DNA of 64,000 bases from assembly GCF_947488945.1 (NCBI RefSeq), contig NZ_CANLBS010000002.1, positions 124,001-188,000 of the forward strand, written 5' to 3'. Of the stretch, positions 50,925 to 59,339 are shown one piece after another (within the stretch, counting starts at the first letter, position 1; the number at the start of each line of letters is the position of its first letter). Source of the DNA: an uncultured Streptomyces sp. Its GTDB lineage: Bacteria > Actinomycetota > Actinomycetes > Streptomycetales > Streptomycetaceae. Both the position numbers and the translations under genes were made by a program. Under the pieces are notes generated by a model that had not been told where the DNA came from, did not search any database, and worked only from the letters and a program-made list of their open reading frames with translations.

Positions 50925-52052
50925 TCAGAGCCAGCCGTTCCGCTTGAGCGTGCGGTGGATGGAGAAGCACACCACGGCGATGACGCCCAGCACCGCCGGA
51001 TAGCCGTAGGTCCACCGCAGTTCCGGCATGTGTTCGAAGTTCATGCCGTACACGCCGCAGATCATCGTCGGCACGGCGATGATCGCCGCCCACGAGGTGA
51101 TCTTGCGCATGTCCTCGTTCTGCGTCACGGTCGCCTGCGCCAGATTGGCCTGCAGGATCGAGTTCAGCAGTTCGTCGAAGCCGACGACCTCTTCCTGGAC
51201 GCGGGCGAGGTGGTCGGCGACGTCGCGGAAGTACTTCTGGATGTCCGGGTCGATCAGCCGCATCGGCCGCTCGCTGAGCAGTTGCATGGGCCGCTGGAGC
51301 GGTGACACGGCCCGCTTGAACTCCAGCACCTCGCGCTTGAGCTGGTAGATGCGTCCGGCGTCGGAACCGCGCTTGCCGCCCTTGACCGGGGTCGAGAAGA
51401 CGTCGATCTCGACCTCGTCGATGTCGTCCTGCACGGCTGCCGCCACCGCGATGTACCCGTCGACGACGTGGTCGGCGATGGAGTGCAGCACGGCGGAGGG
51501 CCCCTTGGCGAGCAGCTCGGGGTCGTCCTGCAGCCGGTGGCGCAGCGCCCGCAGCGAGCCCTTGCCGCCGTGCCGGACGGTGATGACGAAGTCCCGGCCG
51601 GTGAAGCACATCACCTCGCCGGTCTCCACCACCTCGCTGGTCGCGGTCAGTTCGGCGTGCTCCACGTAGTGGATGGTCTTGAAGACGGTGAACAGGGTGT
51701 CGTCGTACCGTTCCAGCTTGGGCCGCTGGTGGGCGTGGACCGCGTCCTCGACCGCGAGCGGGTGCAGGCCGAACTCCCGCGCGATACCGGCGAATTCCTC
51801 CTCGGTCGGTTCGTGCAGGCCGATCCAGGCGAACCCGCCGCCCTCACGCACCCGCAGCATCGCCTCGTGCGGGGTCTGGCAGGCGGCCGCCTCCATCCGG
51901 CGCCCGTCGCGGTACACCGCGCAGTCGACCACCGCGCTGGACGCCGACGGGTCGCGGGTGGCGTCGTAACCGCTGTACGGGGTGGGGCTCTTGCGGAAGT
52001 GCGGGCGCAGGGACGGGCGCACGGCGGCACGGAGGTCACGGATCATCGACAT
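50925..52052 (-). CDS. corA: CorA-family magnesium/cobalt transporter
   Basis: This 375-residue protein starts at ATG 52050-52052, six bases after AAGGAG. The large cytoplasmic N-terminal domain includes GLHEPTEEEFAGIAREFGLHPLAVEDAVHAHQRPKLERYDDTLFTVFKT. The long stalk helix and two C-terminal helices follow, with the selectivity motif GMN in CGVYGMNFEHMPEL and a basic end (HRTLKRNGWL). It forms a pentameric Mg2+ channel. The 408-bp upstream region carries a 19-codon leader ORF and pairing segments, pointing to leader-mediated control. The MgtE-N/CBS gene 6 kb away also relates to magnesium. Confidence 0.93.
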   Translation of the reverse strand: MSMIRDLRAAVRPSLRPHFRKSPTPYSGYDATRDPSASSAVVDCAVYRDGRRMEAAACQTPHEAMLRVREGGGFAWIGLHEPTEEEFAGIAREFGLHPLAVEDAVHAHQRPKLERYDDTLFTVFKTIHYVEHAELTATSEVVETGEVMCFTGRDFVITVRHGGKGSLRALRHRLQDDPELLAKGPSAVLHSIADHVVDGYIAVAAAVQDDIDEVEIDVFSTPVKGGKRGSDAGRIYQLKREVLEFKRAVSPLQRPMQLLSERPMRLIDPDIQKYFRDVADHLARVQEEVVGFDELLNSILQANLAQATVTQNEDMRKITSWAAIIAVPTMICGVYGMNFEHMPELRWTYGYPAVLGVIAVVCFSIHRTLKRNGWL

Positions 52053-52188
52053 GGCTGACTCCTTCACGGAGGGCCGTGCGCGCAGGCGTGGAACAGCCCG
52101 GAATGGGGACGTGCGCTCACGTCCACAAAGCGGGCGGCACCGCGGCGGCGCGACGACGGCGTTCGCTGCGGACAGGCAGAAAGGGAAT

Positions 52189-52267
52189 GCTCTTCCGTCG
52201 TGCGAGAAGCCATGAGCCCTGACCGGGAGGGCTGAAGATCACCCGATGCGGGTGGGGGCGGAAGAGC
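52189..52267 (-). promoter_or_regulatory. corA: Long-range stem in the corA leader, attenuator-like
   Basis: On the minus strand GCTCTTCCG (52259-52267, inside the leader ORF codons) is perfectly complementary to CGGAAGAGC (52189-52197). Between them AGCCCT/AGGGCT forms a smaller hairpin. A ribosome stalled in the leader ORF would block the long stem, the classic attenuation layout. Confidence 0.5.
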
Positions 52268-52298
52268 GGTTGGTACTGCACGGTCGACTTGGATCCAT
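52239..52298 (-). CDS. 19-residue leader peptide upstream of corA
   Basis: An ATG at 52296-52298 lies 8-9 bases behind a very strong ribosome binding site GGAGGAGGT. It opens a 19-codon frame, MDPSRPCSTNRSSAPTRIG, ending at TGA 52239-52241. It is Pro- and Arg-rich with an early Asp-Pro. This recalls the MgtL leader of enterobacterial mgtA, where ribosome behaviour at Asp/Glu/Pro codons senses magnesium. It sits 187 bases before corA. Translation is inferred from the ribosome binding site only. Confidence 0.55.
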   Translation of the reverse strand: MDPSRPCSTNRSSAPTRIG

Positions 52299-52460
52299 GG
52301 CAGTCCCCACCTCCTCCGGCCGGTCCCCCGTGGGGGACGACGTGTGTCGGGATCAGAAGGGCGTCGATGTCAGACGCTGTCCCGACCGGCGCCCAGGCTA
52401 TCAGCCGGGTTGGGCGGATCTCTTACTTTGCCCATTCCGGACGGGTTCTATGCTCGCGGC

Positions 52461-53045
52461 ATGGCAGAAATTCTCGCTCTGGTCGAAGCCAGGCTCCGCA
52501 CGGCCCTGGGGGAACCGGACGCACGCGCGGCCGTGACCTTCCTCGGCACCGACCGCATCGAGGTGCTGCGCTTCCTGGACGGCGACGTGGTCCGCTACGC
52601 GACGCTCGGCATGTCCGCGCAGCCGATGGCCGATCCGACCTCGCCGCTCGCCGATCCGGTGAAGGGGCCGCGCGCCGAACTGGTCCTGTCGGTGCGCGTC
52701 GGTCTCGCCGACACCGACCAGGTGCTGCGCCCGCTCGCGGTGCTGGCCGCGTCCCCGCAGGTGGAGGGCTTGATCGTGGCGCCGGGCGCCTCGCTGGACC
52801 TGGGTGACCCGCTGTGGCCGGGCGCGCCGTTCTCCTCCGTGCTGGTGGCCGAGGCCGGCGGGCTGGTGGAGGACCTGGAGCTGGACGCCCCGATGGACCC
52901 GGTGCGCTTCCTCCCGCTGCTGCCGATGACGCACAACGAGGCCGCGTGGAAGCGGGTCAGGGGTGCGCAGGAGCTCCAGGAGCGGTGGCTCACCCACGGC
53001 ACCGACCTCCGCGACCCGATGCGGAGCTCGGTGGCCCTGGACTGA
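52461..53045 (+). CDS. Suppressor-of-fused (SUFU) domain protein
   Basis: This 194-residue protein starts at ATG 52461 (MAEILALVEARLRTALGEP). The SUFU-like domain covers most of it (DARAAVTFLGTDRIEVLRF, AELVLSVRVGLADTDQVLRPLAVLAASP, FLPLLPMTHNEAAWKRVRGAQELQERW). Bacterial SUFU-domain proteins are widespread but uncharacterised; some belong to toxin-immunity families. It is soluble with no signal. It is divergent from corA and shares the leader region. Confidence 0.82.
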   Translation: MAEILALVEARLRTALGEPDARAAVTFLGTDRIEVLRFLDGDVVRYATLGMSAQPMADPTSPLADPVKGPRAELVLSVRVGLADTDQVLRPLAVLAASPQVEGLIVAPGASLDLGDPLWPGAPFSSVLVAEAGGLVEDLELDAPMDPVRFLPLLPMTHNEAAWKRVRGAQELQERWLTHGTDLRDPMRSSVALD

Positions 53046-53371
53046 CCCCGGTGGCCGTCCTGCACACCGCAGGCGAAGCCGGGGGCCGGACGTGGCCCCG
53101 GCGTCCACGTCCCGTGCGGCCGTGGAGGCCGACGTCGTGCTCGGGGAAGGCGCCGGTGTCGTCGCGCGCGAACGTTGCCGTGGTCGTGACGGGGCCTTTA
53201 GGGTCGGTCGGGTGACTGCCGGGTCGGCCATGGGCCATGCACGAGTGAGGCGCCCGGCCCCGGCGTGAGTGCGGGGCGGGCGAGAGCCCCGCCGACGCCT
53301 CCCTGTCTTTCCTCCCGGCGCCCGCACGCGGCGCTCGACAGCGGACCCAAGACTCGGAGACACGTCCACCC
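53046..53371. other. 326-bp intergenic region
   Basis: Nothing recognisable is seen apart from GC-rich spacer; no ORF with coding bias, repeat or strong hairpin was found. The promoter for the VOC gene at 53372 should lie near its right end. Confidence 0.5.
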
Positions 53372-53800
53372 ATGCCCTACGAAGAGCGACGCCGGCAGGA
53401 AGCTGAGCCGTCGGCCAACGCCATCCAGCTGAACCACACCGCCGTCTATGCCGCGGACCGGCACCTCTCGGCCGAGTTCATCGCCGCGATCCTGGGGGTG
53501 AGGGTCGGCGCCCCCTTCGGGCCGTTCTTGCCCGTCGACCTGGGCAACGGTGTGACGCTCGACTACTACGAGAAGCGGGACGAGCCGATCCAGCCGCAGC
53601 ACTACGCCTTCCTTGTGCCCGACGAGCACTTCGACGCCATGATCACCCGCCTGGAGGCGGTCGGGGTCGCCTACTTCGCCGACCCCCAGCACACCGAACC
53701 GGGCCGGATCAACCGTCTCTTCGGCGGACGCGGGGCGTACTTCGACGACCCGGGCGGTCACAACATGGAGATCATGACCCGGCCGTACCTCCGGCCCTAG
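53372..53800 (+). CDS. Single-module VOC/glyoxalase protein
   Basis: This 142-residue protein starts at ATG 53372. Probable metal ligands are the His in QLNHTAVYA, the His in QPQHYAFLV and the Glu in GGHNMEIM, a complete His-His-Glu set, so it may be a functional metalloenzyme or resistance protein. The middle AGPF-like loop reads GAPFGPFLPVDLGNGVTLDYYE. The substrate is unknown. It is convergent with the MFS gene. Confidence 0.87.
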   Translation: MPYEERRRQEAEPSANAIQLNHTAVYAADRHLSAEFIAAILGVRVGAPFGPFLPVDLGNGVTLDYYEKRDEPIQPQHYAFLVPDEHFDAMITRLEAVGVAYFADPQHTEPGRINRLFGGRGAYFDDPGGHNMEIMTRPYLRP

Positions 53801-53985
53801 CGGCCGGGCGGCGGCCCCGTCAGGGCCTCACGCCGAGCGGATCCGTCCACGGCGCCGGTCCCGGCGTGTGCCCCCGGGCAGGGCGGAGCCCCGCCGCGCG
53901 GCCAGGAGGGGGAGCTGCGGGCGGGGCGGTCGGTGCCCGGTCCCCGCGCGCGGGGGCGCGGGTCCGGAGGTTTCTTGGCGGCTCG

Positions 53986-55218
53986 TCAGCCGGCGAAGGC
54001 GGAGACGCCGTCCTCGGTGGCGTGCCGGGGCTCGAGCTCCTCGGCCTCGTGGGTGAGGGCGGTGCGCCGGACCCGGACGACCAGCGCGCCGATCACCGCG
54101 GTGGCCGCGGCCACGACGAACGGGATGTGGACGTCGCTCCACTCCTCGATCTTCGGCGCGAGGAAGGGGGCGGCGGCCGCGGCGAACCAGCGGACGAAGT
54201 TGTAGCCGGCGCTGGCCACCGGGCGCGGGGCGTCGGAGACACCGAGGGCGAGTTCGGTGTAGACGGTGTTGTTCATGCCGATGAAGGCGCCGGAGAGGAT
54301 CGTGCAGACGATCGCCGCGGTGTGGTCGCCGTAGCCGAGCACCAGCAGGTCGACGGCGAGCAGGACGAGCGATCCGCCGACCACCTTGAGCGAGCCGAAG
54401 CGGGCCTGCAGGCGGGGCGCGACGAGGACCGAGAAGACGGCGAGCAGTAGGCCCCAGGCGAAGAAGACCGCGCCGGAACGGTAAGGCGTCATGTCCAGCA
54501 CGAACGGGGTGAAGGCCAGGATCGTGAAGAACGAGTAGTTGTAGAAGAACGCCGAGGTCGCCACCGAGGCGAGCCCGCCGTGGCCGAGCGCCTTGACCGG
54601 ATCGAGCAGCGAGGTCTTCTTCGCGGGCCTGGGCTGCTCCTTGAGGAACGCGGTGATGCAGAGGAAGCCGATGGCCATCAGGACGGCGGTGCCGAAGAAC
54701 GGGTAGCGCCAGCTCGCGTTGCCGAGCAGGGCGCCGACCAACGGGCCGCAGGCCATGCCGAGGCCGAGCGCCGACTCGTAGAGCAGGATCGCCGCCGCGC
54801 TGCCGCCGGCCGCGGCGCCGACGATCACCGCGAGCGCCGTGGAGACGAAGAGGGCGTTGCCGAGGCCCCAGCCCGCCCGGAAGCCGACCAGTTCGCCCAC
54901 GGACGACGAGGTGCCGGAGAGGGCGGCGAACACGACGACGAGCGCGAGGCCGAGCAGCAGCGTCTTGCGGCCGCCGATGCGGCTGGAGACGAAACCGGTG
55001 ACGAGCATCGCCATGGCGGTGATCAGGAAGTACGAGGTGAACAGCAGGGACACCTGGCTGGGGGTGGCCTCCAGTCCCTTGGCGATGGACGGCAGGATCG
55101 GGTCCACCAGCCCGATGCCCATGAACGCCACGACGGATGCCCCCGCGGTGGCCCAGACCGCCTTGGGCTGGTGCAGCAGGCTGCCCGCGCCCTCGTCGAA
55201 CGGATCCTTTCCCGGCAT
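53986..55218 (-). CDS. MFS transporter (drug exporter type)
   Basis: This 410-residue protein starts at ATG 55216-55218. Twelve hydrophobic segments are predicted. The family signatures are GFVSSRIGGRKTLLLG in the loop between helices 2 and 3 (motif A-like) and LGLGMACGPLVGALLGNASWRYPFF, resembling the exporter motif C. It probably expels a small toxic compound by proton antiport. The AT-rich inverted repeat just upstream suggests control by a MarR- or TetR-type regulator not found nearby. Confidence 0.9.
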   Translation of the reverse strand: MPGKDPFDEGAGSLLHQPKAVWATAGASVVAFMGIGLVDPILPSIAKGLEATPSQVSLLFTSYFLITAMAMLVTGFVSSRIGGRKTLLLGLALVVVFAALSGTSSSVGELVGFRAGWGLGNALFVSTALAVIVGAAAGGSAAAILLYESALGLGMACGPLVGALLGNASWRYPFFGTAVLMAIGFLCITAFLKEQPRPAKKTSLLDPVKALGHGGLASVATSAFFYNYSFFTILAFTPFVLDMTPYRSGAVFFAWGLLLAVFSVLVAPRLQARFGSLKVVGGSLVLLAVDLLVLGYGDHTAAIVCTILSGAFIGMNNTVYTELALGVSDAPRPVASAGYNFVRWFAAAAAPFLAPKIEEWSDVHIPFVVAAATAVIGALVVRVRRTALTHEAEELEPRHATEDGVSAFAG

Positions 55219-55279
55219 GGGATGACTCGCCTCTCTCCGATGAAGTAGCTGTGTTATGCACAGAATAAGTTAGGGGCAC

Positions 55280-55302
55280 TAATAAATGCAAGCTACATTT
55301 AT
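55280..55302. promoter_or_regulatory. AT-rich operator upstream of the MFS gene
   Basis: AATAAATG-N7-CATTTATT is a perfect 8-bp inverted repeat in one of the few AT-rich stretches of the window, 62 bases before the MFS start. The form resembles MarR-family operators. Confidence 0.6.
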
Positions 55303-55491
55303 TTACGCGGGTGAGCGCCTTCCGGGCGTCGCACCTCCGGGTGGTCCGTAGGGGGAAGGGGTCTGCCCGGAGGGTCCGTGCCGGGGGCACCGGGCGTCGG
55401 TGCGGACGCCGCCGCCACGGTCGGGTGACTCTGCTTTTCGGCAGGTGATCCGCCTTGACGGGACGCCGGACGGGGTGGACCGTGGAGCGCT

Positions 55492-56169
55492 ATGAGGGGC
55501 GAACCCAGTTGCCCGAGATGCGGTGGCCGGGTCAGGGCGCCCGGTCTCTTCGCCGACTCCTGGCAGTGCGACGCGCACGGCCGGGTCCATCCCCTGCAAC
55601 CCGTGGTGCCGCCGGGCGTCGAGGTGCTGGGCGCCGTCGTCGGCCGCGCCCAGGTCCCCGTCTGGATGCCGTGGCCGCTGCCGGTCGGCTGGCTCTTCAC
55701 CGGCGTAGCCCACGCCGGGGACGACCGGGGCGGCAGCCGTGCCACCGCCGTCGCCTGCTCCGGGCCGGGACCGCTCGGCGGCACGGGGGAGATGCTGCTG
55801 GTGGCCGAGGAGCCCGGCGTCGGACTCGGGGCGCGGTACGCGGGACTGGAGGGTCCCGACCCCGGCCCCTCCCTCCGGCTCGACACCGTCCCCGAGGCCA
55901 AGGTCCACGCGGCCGGCCGGTCCACCCCGCTCTGGCACGTCCGGTCGGCCCCCGCCGACCGCGCGGTCTTCGCCGGGGAGGCGCGCGGCATCTGGCTCTG
56001 GGCCGTCGTGCGGCCCGAGCGGTCCGCGATCCTGATGTACGACGAACTGGTGCTGACGGACCTGCGCGACGCCGGGGCCGAGGTGGAGCTGGTGCCCTGC
56101 GGGGCGCTCTCCCCGCAGCTGCTCGCCGCCCCGGACGCCCCGCCCCCACGGGCGCGGCCCGGCGCCTAG
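55492..56169 (+). CDS. DUF6758-type hypothetical protein with N-terminal zinc ribbon
   Basis: This 225-residue protein starts at ATG 55492. CPRCGG (residues 7-12) with WQCDAHGRVHPL forms a probable zinc ribbon. The remainder (VEVLGAVVGRAQVPVWMPWPLPVGWLFTGVAHAGDD, GEMLLVAEEPGVGLGARYAGLEGPDP, RPERSAILMYDELVLTDLRDAGAEVELVPCG) is a conserved actinomycete domain of unknown function. It is soluble. It lies 86 bases upstream of the PHP gene and is probably co-transcribed with it. The family name is from memory. Confidence 0.8.
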   Translation: MRGEPSCPRCGGRVRAPGLFADSWQCDAHGRVHPLQPVVPPGVEVLGAVVGRAQVPVWMPWPLPVGWLFTGVAHAGDDRGGSRATAVACSGPGPLGGTGEMLLVAEEPGVGLGARYAGLEGPDPGPSLRLDTVPEAKVHAAGRSTPLWHVRSAPADRAVFAGEARGIWLWAVVRPERSAILMYDELVLTDLRDAGAEVELVPCGALSPQLLAAPDAPPPRARPGA

Positions 56170-56255
56170 GGGGATGCCCGCGCGGGTCGGGGCGCGCCGG
56201 AAGGGACGGTTATCCTGGAGCGTCCCCTTCCGTCGCCAGCAATGGAGCGTCCGCC

Positions 56256-57122
56256 GTGCGCATCGATCTGCACACGCACTCCACCGCCTCCGACGGCACG
56301 GACACCCCCGCCGAACTGGTCGCGCACGCGCGGGCCGCCGGGCTCGACGTCGTCGCCCTCACGGACCACGACACCGTCCGCGGCCACGCCGAAGCCGTCG
56401 CCGCGCTCCCCGAGGGGCTCACCCTCGTCACCGGCGCCGAGCTCTCCTGCCGTCTCGACGGCGTCGGGCTGCACATGCTGGCGTACCTCTTCGACCCCGA
56501 GGAGCCCGAGTTCGCCCGCGAGCGCGAGCTCGTCCGGGACGACCGGGTGCCGCGCGCCCGCGCCATGATCGACAAGCTCCGCGGGATGGGCGTCCCGGTC
56601 ACCTGGGAACAGGTCGCCCGGATCGCCGGGGACGGCTCGGTCGGCCGCCCCCACATCGCGACCGCCCTGGTGGAACTCGGCGTCGTGGACACCGTCTCGG
56701 ACGCCTTCACGCCCGAGTGGCTCGCCGACGGCGGACGCGCGTTCGCCGAGAAGCACGAACTCGACGCGTTCGACGCCGTCCGGATGGTCAAGGCCGCCGG
56801 CGGCGTCACCGTCTTCGCCCACCCGCGGGCCGTCAAGCGCGGCACGGTGGTCCCGGAGAGTGCCATCGTCCGGCTCGCCGAGGCGGGGCTCGACGGCATC
56901 GAGGTCGACCACATGGACCACGACGCCCCCACCCGGGAGCGGCTGCGGGAGCTCGCCGCCGGGACCGGACTGCTCACGACCGGCTCCAGCGACTACCACG
57001 GCAGCCGTAAGACCGTCCGGCTCGGTGAATACACCACCGACCCCGAGATCTACGGCGAGATCACCCGGCGCGCCACGGGAGCCTTCCCGGTGCCGGGCGC
57101 CGGCGGAGCGCTCCTGCGCTGA
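56256..57122 (+). CDS. PHP-domain phosphoesterase
   Basis: This 288-residue protein starts at GTG 56256 (RIDLHTHSTASDGTDTP) after GGAG. Metal-binding motifs of the PHP fold are DLHTHSTASDG, ALTDHDTVRGH, GAELSC, FAHPRA, GIEVDHMDHD and TTGSSDYHGSRK. The full length and intact ligands suggest an active 3',5'-nucleotide phosphatase or a similar phosphoesterase (RNase AM/YciV group). The MarC-type membrane protein follows 158 bases on, a conserved pairing in Streptomyces from memory. Confidence 0.9.
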   Translation: MRIDLHTHSTASDGTDTPAELVAHARAAGLDVVALTDHDTVRGHAEAVAALPEGLTLVTGAELSCRLDGVGLHMLAYLFDPEEPEFARERELVRDDRVPRARAMIDKLRGMGVPVTWEQVARIAGDGSVGRPHIATALVELGVVDTVSDAFTPEWLADGGRAFAEKHELDAFDAVRMVKAAGGVTVFAHPRAVKRGTVVPESAIVRLAEAGLDGIEVDHMDHDAPTRERLRELAAGTGLLTTGSSDYHGSRKTVRLGEYTTDPEIYGEITRRATGAFPVPGAGGALLR

Positions 57123-57280
57123 CGCCGCCGCGGGCCGCCCGGACCCGCGCGCCCCGTCGCGTACCCGCCACCGCCCACGCGACGCCCTCCCCGCCGGCCG
57201 CCGGACCCCGCCGGTGGGCGGAGCGCGCCGTGCGCGGCCCTCTCCTTCCCCCTGCCCCACCTCTCTCGCAAGGCTCACCC

Positions 57281-57886
57281 GTGTTCGACATCGCTGTCTT
57301 CGGATCCCTCTTCCTCACGCTGTTCGTGATCATGGACCCGCCCGGAATCACCCCGATCTTCCTCGCGCTCACCGCCGGGCGCCCCGCCAAGGTGCAGCGC
57401 CGCATGGCGCTCCAGGCGGTCGCCGTCGCCTTCGGCGTGATCGCGGTCTTCGGCGTGCTCGGGCAGCAGATCCTGGACTACCTGCACGTCTCCGTGCCCG
57501 CGCTGATGATCGCGGGCGGGCTGCTCCTGCTGCTCATCGCGCTGGACCTGCTGACCGGCAAGACCGACGAGCCGACCCAGACCAAGGACGTCAACGTCGC
57601 CCTGGTGCCGCTCGGGATGCCGCTGCTCGCCGGGCCGGGCGCCATCGTGTCGGTGATCCTCGCGGTACAGCACGCGCACTCGCTGAGCAGCCAGGTGTCG
57701 GTGTGGACGGCGATCGTCGCCATGCACGTGGTGCTCTGGCTGACCATGCGCTACTCGCTGCTGATCATCCGCGTCATCAAGGACGGCGGAGTGGTGCTGG
57801 TGACCCGGCTCGCCGGCATGATGCTCTCCGCCATCGCGGTGCAGCAGATCATCAACGGCGTCACCCAGGTCGTCCGGGGCGCCTGA
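57281..57886 (+). CDS. MarC family integral membrane protein
   Basis: This 201-residue protein starts at GTG 57281 (FDIAVFGSLFLTLFVIMDPPGITPIFLALT). Six membrane helices are evident, with the MarC landmarks VIMDPPGITPIFL, LVPLGMPLLAGPGAIVSVI and TRLAGMMLSAIAVQQIINGV. E. coli MarC was once linked to multiple antibiotic resistance, but that link was withdrawn, and the function is unknown. A terminator hairpin follows. Confidence 0.92.
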   Translation: MFDIAVFGSLFLTLFVIMDPPGITPIFLALTAGRPAKVQRRMALQAVAVAFGVIAVFGVLGQQILDYLHVSVPALMIAGGLLLLLIALDLLTGKTDEPTQTKDVNVALVPLGMPLLAGPGAIVSVILAVQHAHSLSSQVSVWTAIVAMHVVLWLTMRYSLLIIRVIKDGGVVLVTRLAGMMLSAIAVQQIINGVTQVVRGA

Positions 57887-57924
57887 GGGCGGCCGTCCCG
57901 CCCGCCCGTCCGGCCCCGGACGCA

Positions 57925-57960
57925 CCGCACCCCCGCACGGATGAGTCCGTACGGGGGTGC
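57925..57960 (+). terminator. Terminator after the MarC gene
   Basis: GCACCCCCG-C-ACGGA (57925-57939) pairs with TCCGT-A-CGGGGGTGC (57944-57958), one mismatch, a 4-base loop and TT behind. It also serves the convergent small gene at 58009. Confidence 0.75.
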
Positions 57961-58008
57961 TTCGTCGACGGGCCCTCCTGCGCGGCGGGCCGTACTGCGG
58001 GAAAAGGG

Positions 58009-58161
58009 TTACGAAGCCGAACTGTCGGCCGGCCGGATATAGATACGCTGGCCCATCGCTGCGGCCTGCTGCACGATTCGGTTGACGGAGGCGGCGTCCA
58101 CGACGGTGCTGTCCACGGCGGTACCGTCGACATCGTCGAGTCGCATGATCTCGAAGCGCAT
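58009..58161 (-). CDS. Conserved 50-residue protein
   Basis: This small protein starts at ATG 58159-58161 with GAAGGGAAG upstream. Sequence: MRFEIMRLDDVDG, then VVDAASVNRIVQQAAAMG, then QRIYIRPADSSAS. It is acidic and soluble, with a probable strand-helix-strand. I know near-identical small proteins in other Streptomyces genomes but no function. It is divergent from the NYN nuclease gene. Confidence 0.75.
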   Translation of the reverse strand: MRFEIMRLDDVDGTAVDSTVVDAASVNRIVQQAAAMGQRIYIRPADSSAS

Positions 58162-58384
58162 ACGGCTTCCCTTCGTCTGATCCTCCTGCTGGAGAACTGC
58201 TGGTCGGACGGGGGGTACCCATCCGCAAGGATATGAGCGCAAGGCGTCTTCGTCCTGCGCTCCACAGTGGGTGCAACGGCTTGCCCGCGACAAACATTCC
58301 CTACGCTAAGGAAAAGTTTTGGATGTCTAAGTACCCCTTGTGTCTGCGTATGCTTCCCCGTTTCCGCATGATCATGGGTGCCGC

Positions 58385-59302
58385 GTGAACGACACGGGCC
58401 CACACCACCACGACCAAGACGCACTCCACGAACGTCTCGACCTCACCAACGAGCTGCTGCAGCGCGTCCTGGCCGAGGTGTCCAAGACCCCGTCCACGCA
58501 CGCGATCTTCGTGGACGCCGGATACGTCTACGCCGCGGCGGGACTCCTCGTCACCGGCACCGAGGACCGGCGCTCCTTCGACCTCGACGCGGAGGGGTTG
58601 ATCGACGCCTTCATCGACAAGGCGCGCACGATCTTCGCCGACAGCCGGCTGCTGCGCGTCTACTGGTACGACGGCGCCCGGCGCCGCATCCACACCACCG
58701 AGCAGCAGACCATCGCCGAACTCCCCGACGTCAAGGTGCGGTTGGGTAACCTGAACGCCAACAACCAGCAGAAGGGCGTCGATTCACTCATCCGCACCGA
58801 CCTCGAATCGCTCGCCCGGCACCGCGCCATCAGCGACGCCGCGCTCGTCGGCGGCGACGAGGACCTGGTCTCCGCGGTCGAGGCCGCGCAGGGGTACGGC
58901 GCCCGCGTGCACCTCTGGGGCATCGAGGCCGGGGACGGCCGCAACCAGGCCGAACCGCTGCTCTGGGAGGTCGACAGCTCGCGCACCTTCGACCTGGACT
59001 TCTGCCGACCCTACGTCACCCGCCGCCCGGTCACCACCTACGAGGACGACGGCGGCGGCCCGATGCCGTCCCGCGAGGACGTCCGGTTCGTCGGCGCGCA
59101 GATCGCCGCCGCCTGGCTGGTCGCGCGGGGCCGTGAATCCCTCGCCGACCTGCTGCCCGGCCAGCCCTACCTGCCGGGCTCCGTCGACCAGGACCTGCTG
59201 GTGGAGGCCGAGCGCCTGCTCCAGCGCTCGCTGCGCGGCCACGCCTCGCTGCGCAGGGCCCTGCGGGACGGCTTCTGGCAGCACCTCCAGGCGCAGTACT
59301 GA
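58385..59302 (+). CDS. NYN (PIN-like) domain nuclease
   Basis: This protein of about 305 residues is read from GTG 58385; a GTG at 58340 has no better ribosome binding site. The NYN fold shows HAIFVDAGYVYAAAGLL (first Asp), RLLRVYWYDGARRRIH, QQKGVDSLIRTDLESLARHRAI (second acidic site) and AALVGGDEDLVSAVEAAQGYGARVHLWG (third), a complete acidic cluster. A C-terminal helical domain follows (about 235-305). The likely activity is Mg-dependent RNA cleavage in RNA turnover. Confidence 0.87.
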   Translation: MNDTGPHHHDQDALHERLDLTNELLQRVLAEVSKTPSTHAIFVDAGYVYAAAGLLVTGTEDRRSFDLDAEGLIDAFIDKARTIFADSRLLRVYWYDGARRRIHTTEQQTIAELPDVKVRLGNLNANNQQKGVDSLIRTDLESLARHRAISDAALVGGDEDLVSAVEAAQGYGARVHLWGIEAGDGRNQAEPLLWEVDSSRTFDLDFCRPYVTRRPVTTYEDDGGGPMPSREDVRFVGAQIAAAWLVARGRESLADLLPGQPYLPGSVDQDLLVEAERLLQRSLRGHASLRRALRDGFWQHLQAQY

Positions 59303-59305
59303 GCG

Positions 59306-59337
59306 GGACGGGGCCCCGTCCTCCCTGGGCCCCGTCC
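59306..59337. terminator. Bidirectional terminator between NYN and hydrolase genes
   Basis: A perfect 11-bp stem GGACGGGGCCC (59306-59316) pairs with 59327-59337, between two convergent genes only 37 bases apart. Confidence 0.78.
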
Positions 59338-59339
59338 GG

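Larger units (their letters stand above)
52053..52460. other. 408-bp corA leader and divergent promoter region
   Basis: The minus strand holds the corA leader with a short ORF (52239-52298) and complementary segments (52189-52197 with 52259-52267). The region between 52299 and 52460 must contain both divergent promoters. No longer ORF has coding character. Confidence 0.6.

Noticed and set aside
52053..52460. M-box magnesium riboswitch upstream of corA
   Set aside because: I could not find the conserved M-box core sequences; the leader ORF and pairing segments explain the region better.
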